Assembly (NCBI RefSeq): GCF_016650095.1
Contig: NZ_JAENWL010000002.1
Location: 1 to 49,155 of the forward strand
Direction: 5' to 3'
DNA: 49,155 nucleotides
From: Clostridium sp.
GTDB taxonomy: Bacteria > Bacillota > Clostridia > Clostridiales > Clostridiaceae
Under the pieces are notes generated by a model that ran no database searches, was not told the DNA's origin, and saw only the letters and a list, made by a program, of their open reading frames with translations. Shown here piece by piece: positions 49,150 to 49,155 of this stretch. Both the position numbers and the translations under genes were made by a program. Numbering within the stretch: the stretch's first letter is position 1; every line of letters begins with the position of its first letter.

Positions 49150-49155
49150 AAAAAA

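Noticed and set aside
1-49155. Mobile island, phage or defence system
   Set aside because: No transposase, integrase, phage structural gene, toxin-antitoxin pair, restriction-modification or CRISPR array found; variability is better explained by a surface-glycan locus.

Overview
AT-rich, Clostridium-like window (genus is an inference from protein style and composition). It is dominated by one co-directional minus-strand surface-glycan locus (~1.8-32.9 kb). The locus contains: a membrane UDP-sugar 4,6-dehydratase; a WbpA/WbpB-like pair plus a left-handed beta-helix acyltransferase; a full nonulosonic (legionaminic-type) acid gene set with a PtmE-like CBS-nucleotidyltransferase; a WecB-type epimerase; six glycosyltransferases including a TagA/WecG-type GT26; an initiating phosphoglycosyltransferase; two O-antigen ligase/Wzy-like proteins; two MurJ/MviN-family flippases; a deacetylase-like/FemAB-like pair; and a solute-binding-like protein with no ABC partners. 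Flanking genes are housekeeping: galU, a TPR protein, phosphohexomutase, an Arg/Lys/Orn decarboxylase, glnA, an FMN-dependent alpha-hydroxy-acid oxidase, DUF523, mutS2 and a U32 protein. A TetM/EF-G-like GTPase lies at the right end. No rRNA, tRNA, CRISPR array, IS element or phage gene was recognised. Points most worth checking: (1) three ketosugar-producing routes but one recognisable aminotransferase; (2) no classical Wzx, Wzz or tyrosine kinase, but two MurJ and two Wzy-like proteins; (3) a membrane-anchored solute-binding-like protein in the export locus; (4) a probable AUU start codon; (5) a perfect 23-bp palindrome at the glnA promoter; (6) a ~133-bp long-hairpin element at 898-1030; (7) a RPP-like GTPase with a non-TetM domain IV tip. 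All family calls were made by eye, without database searches.
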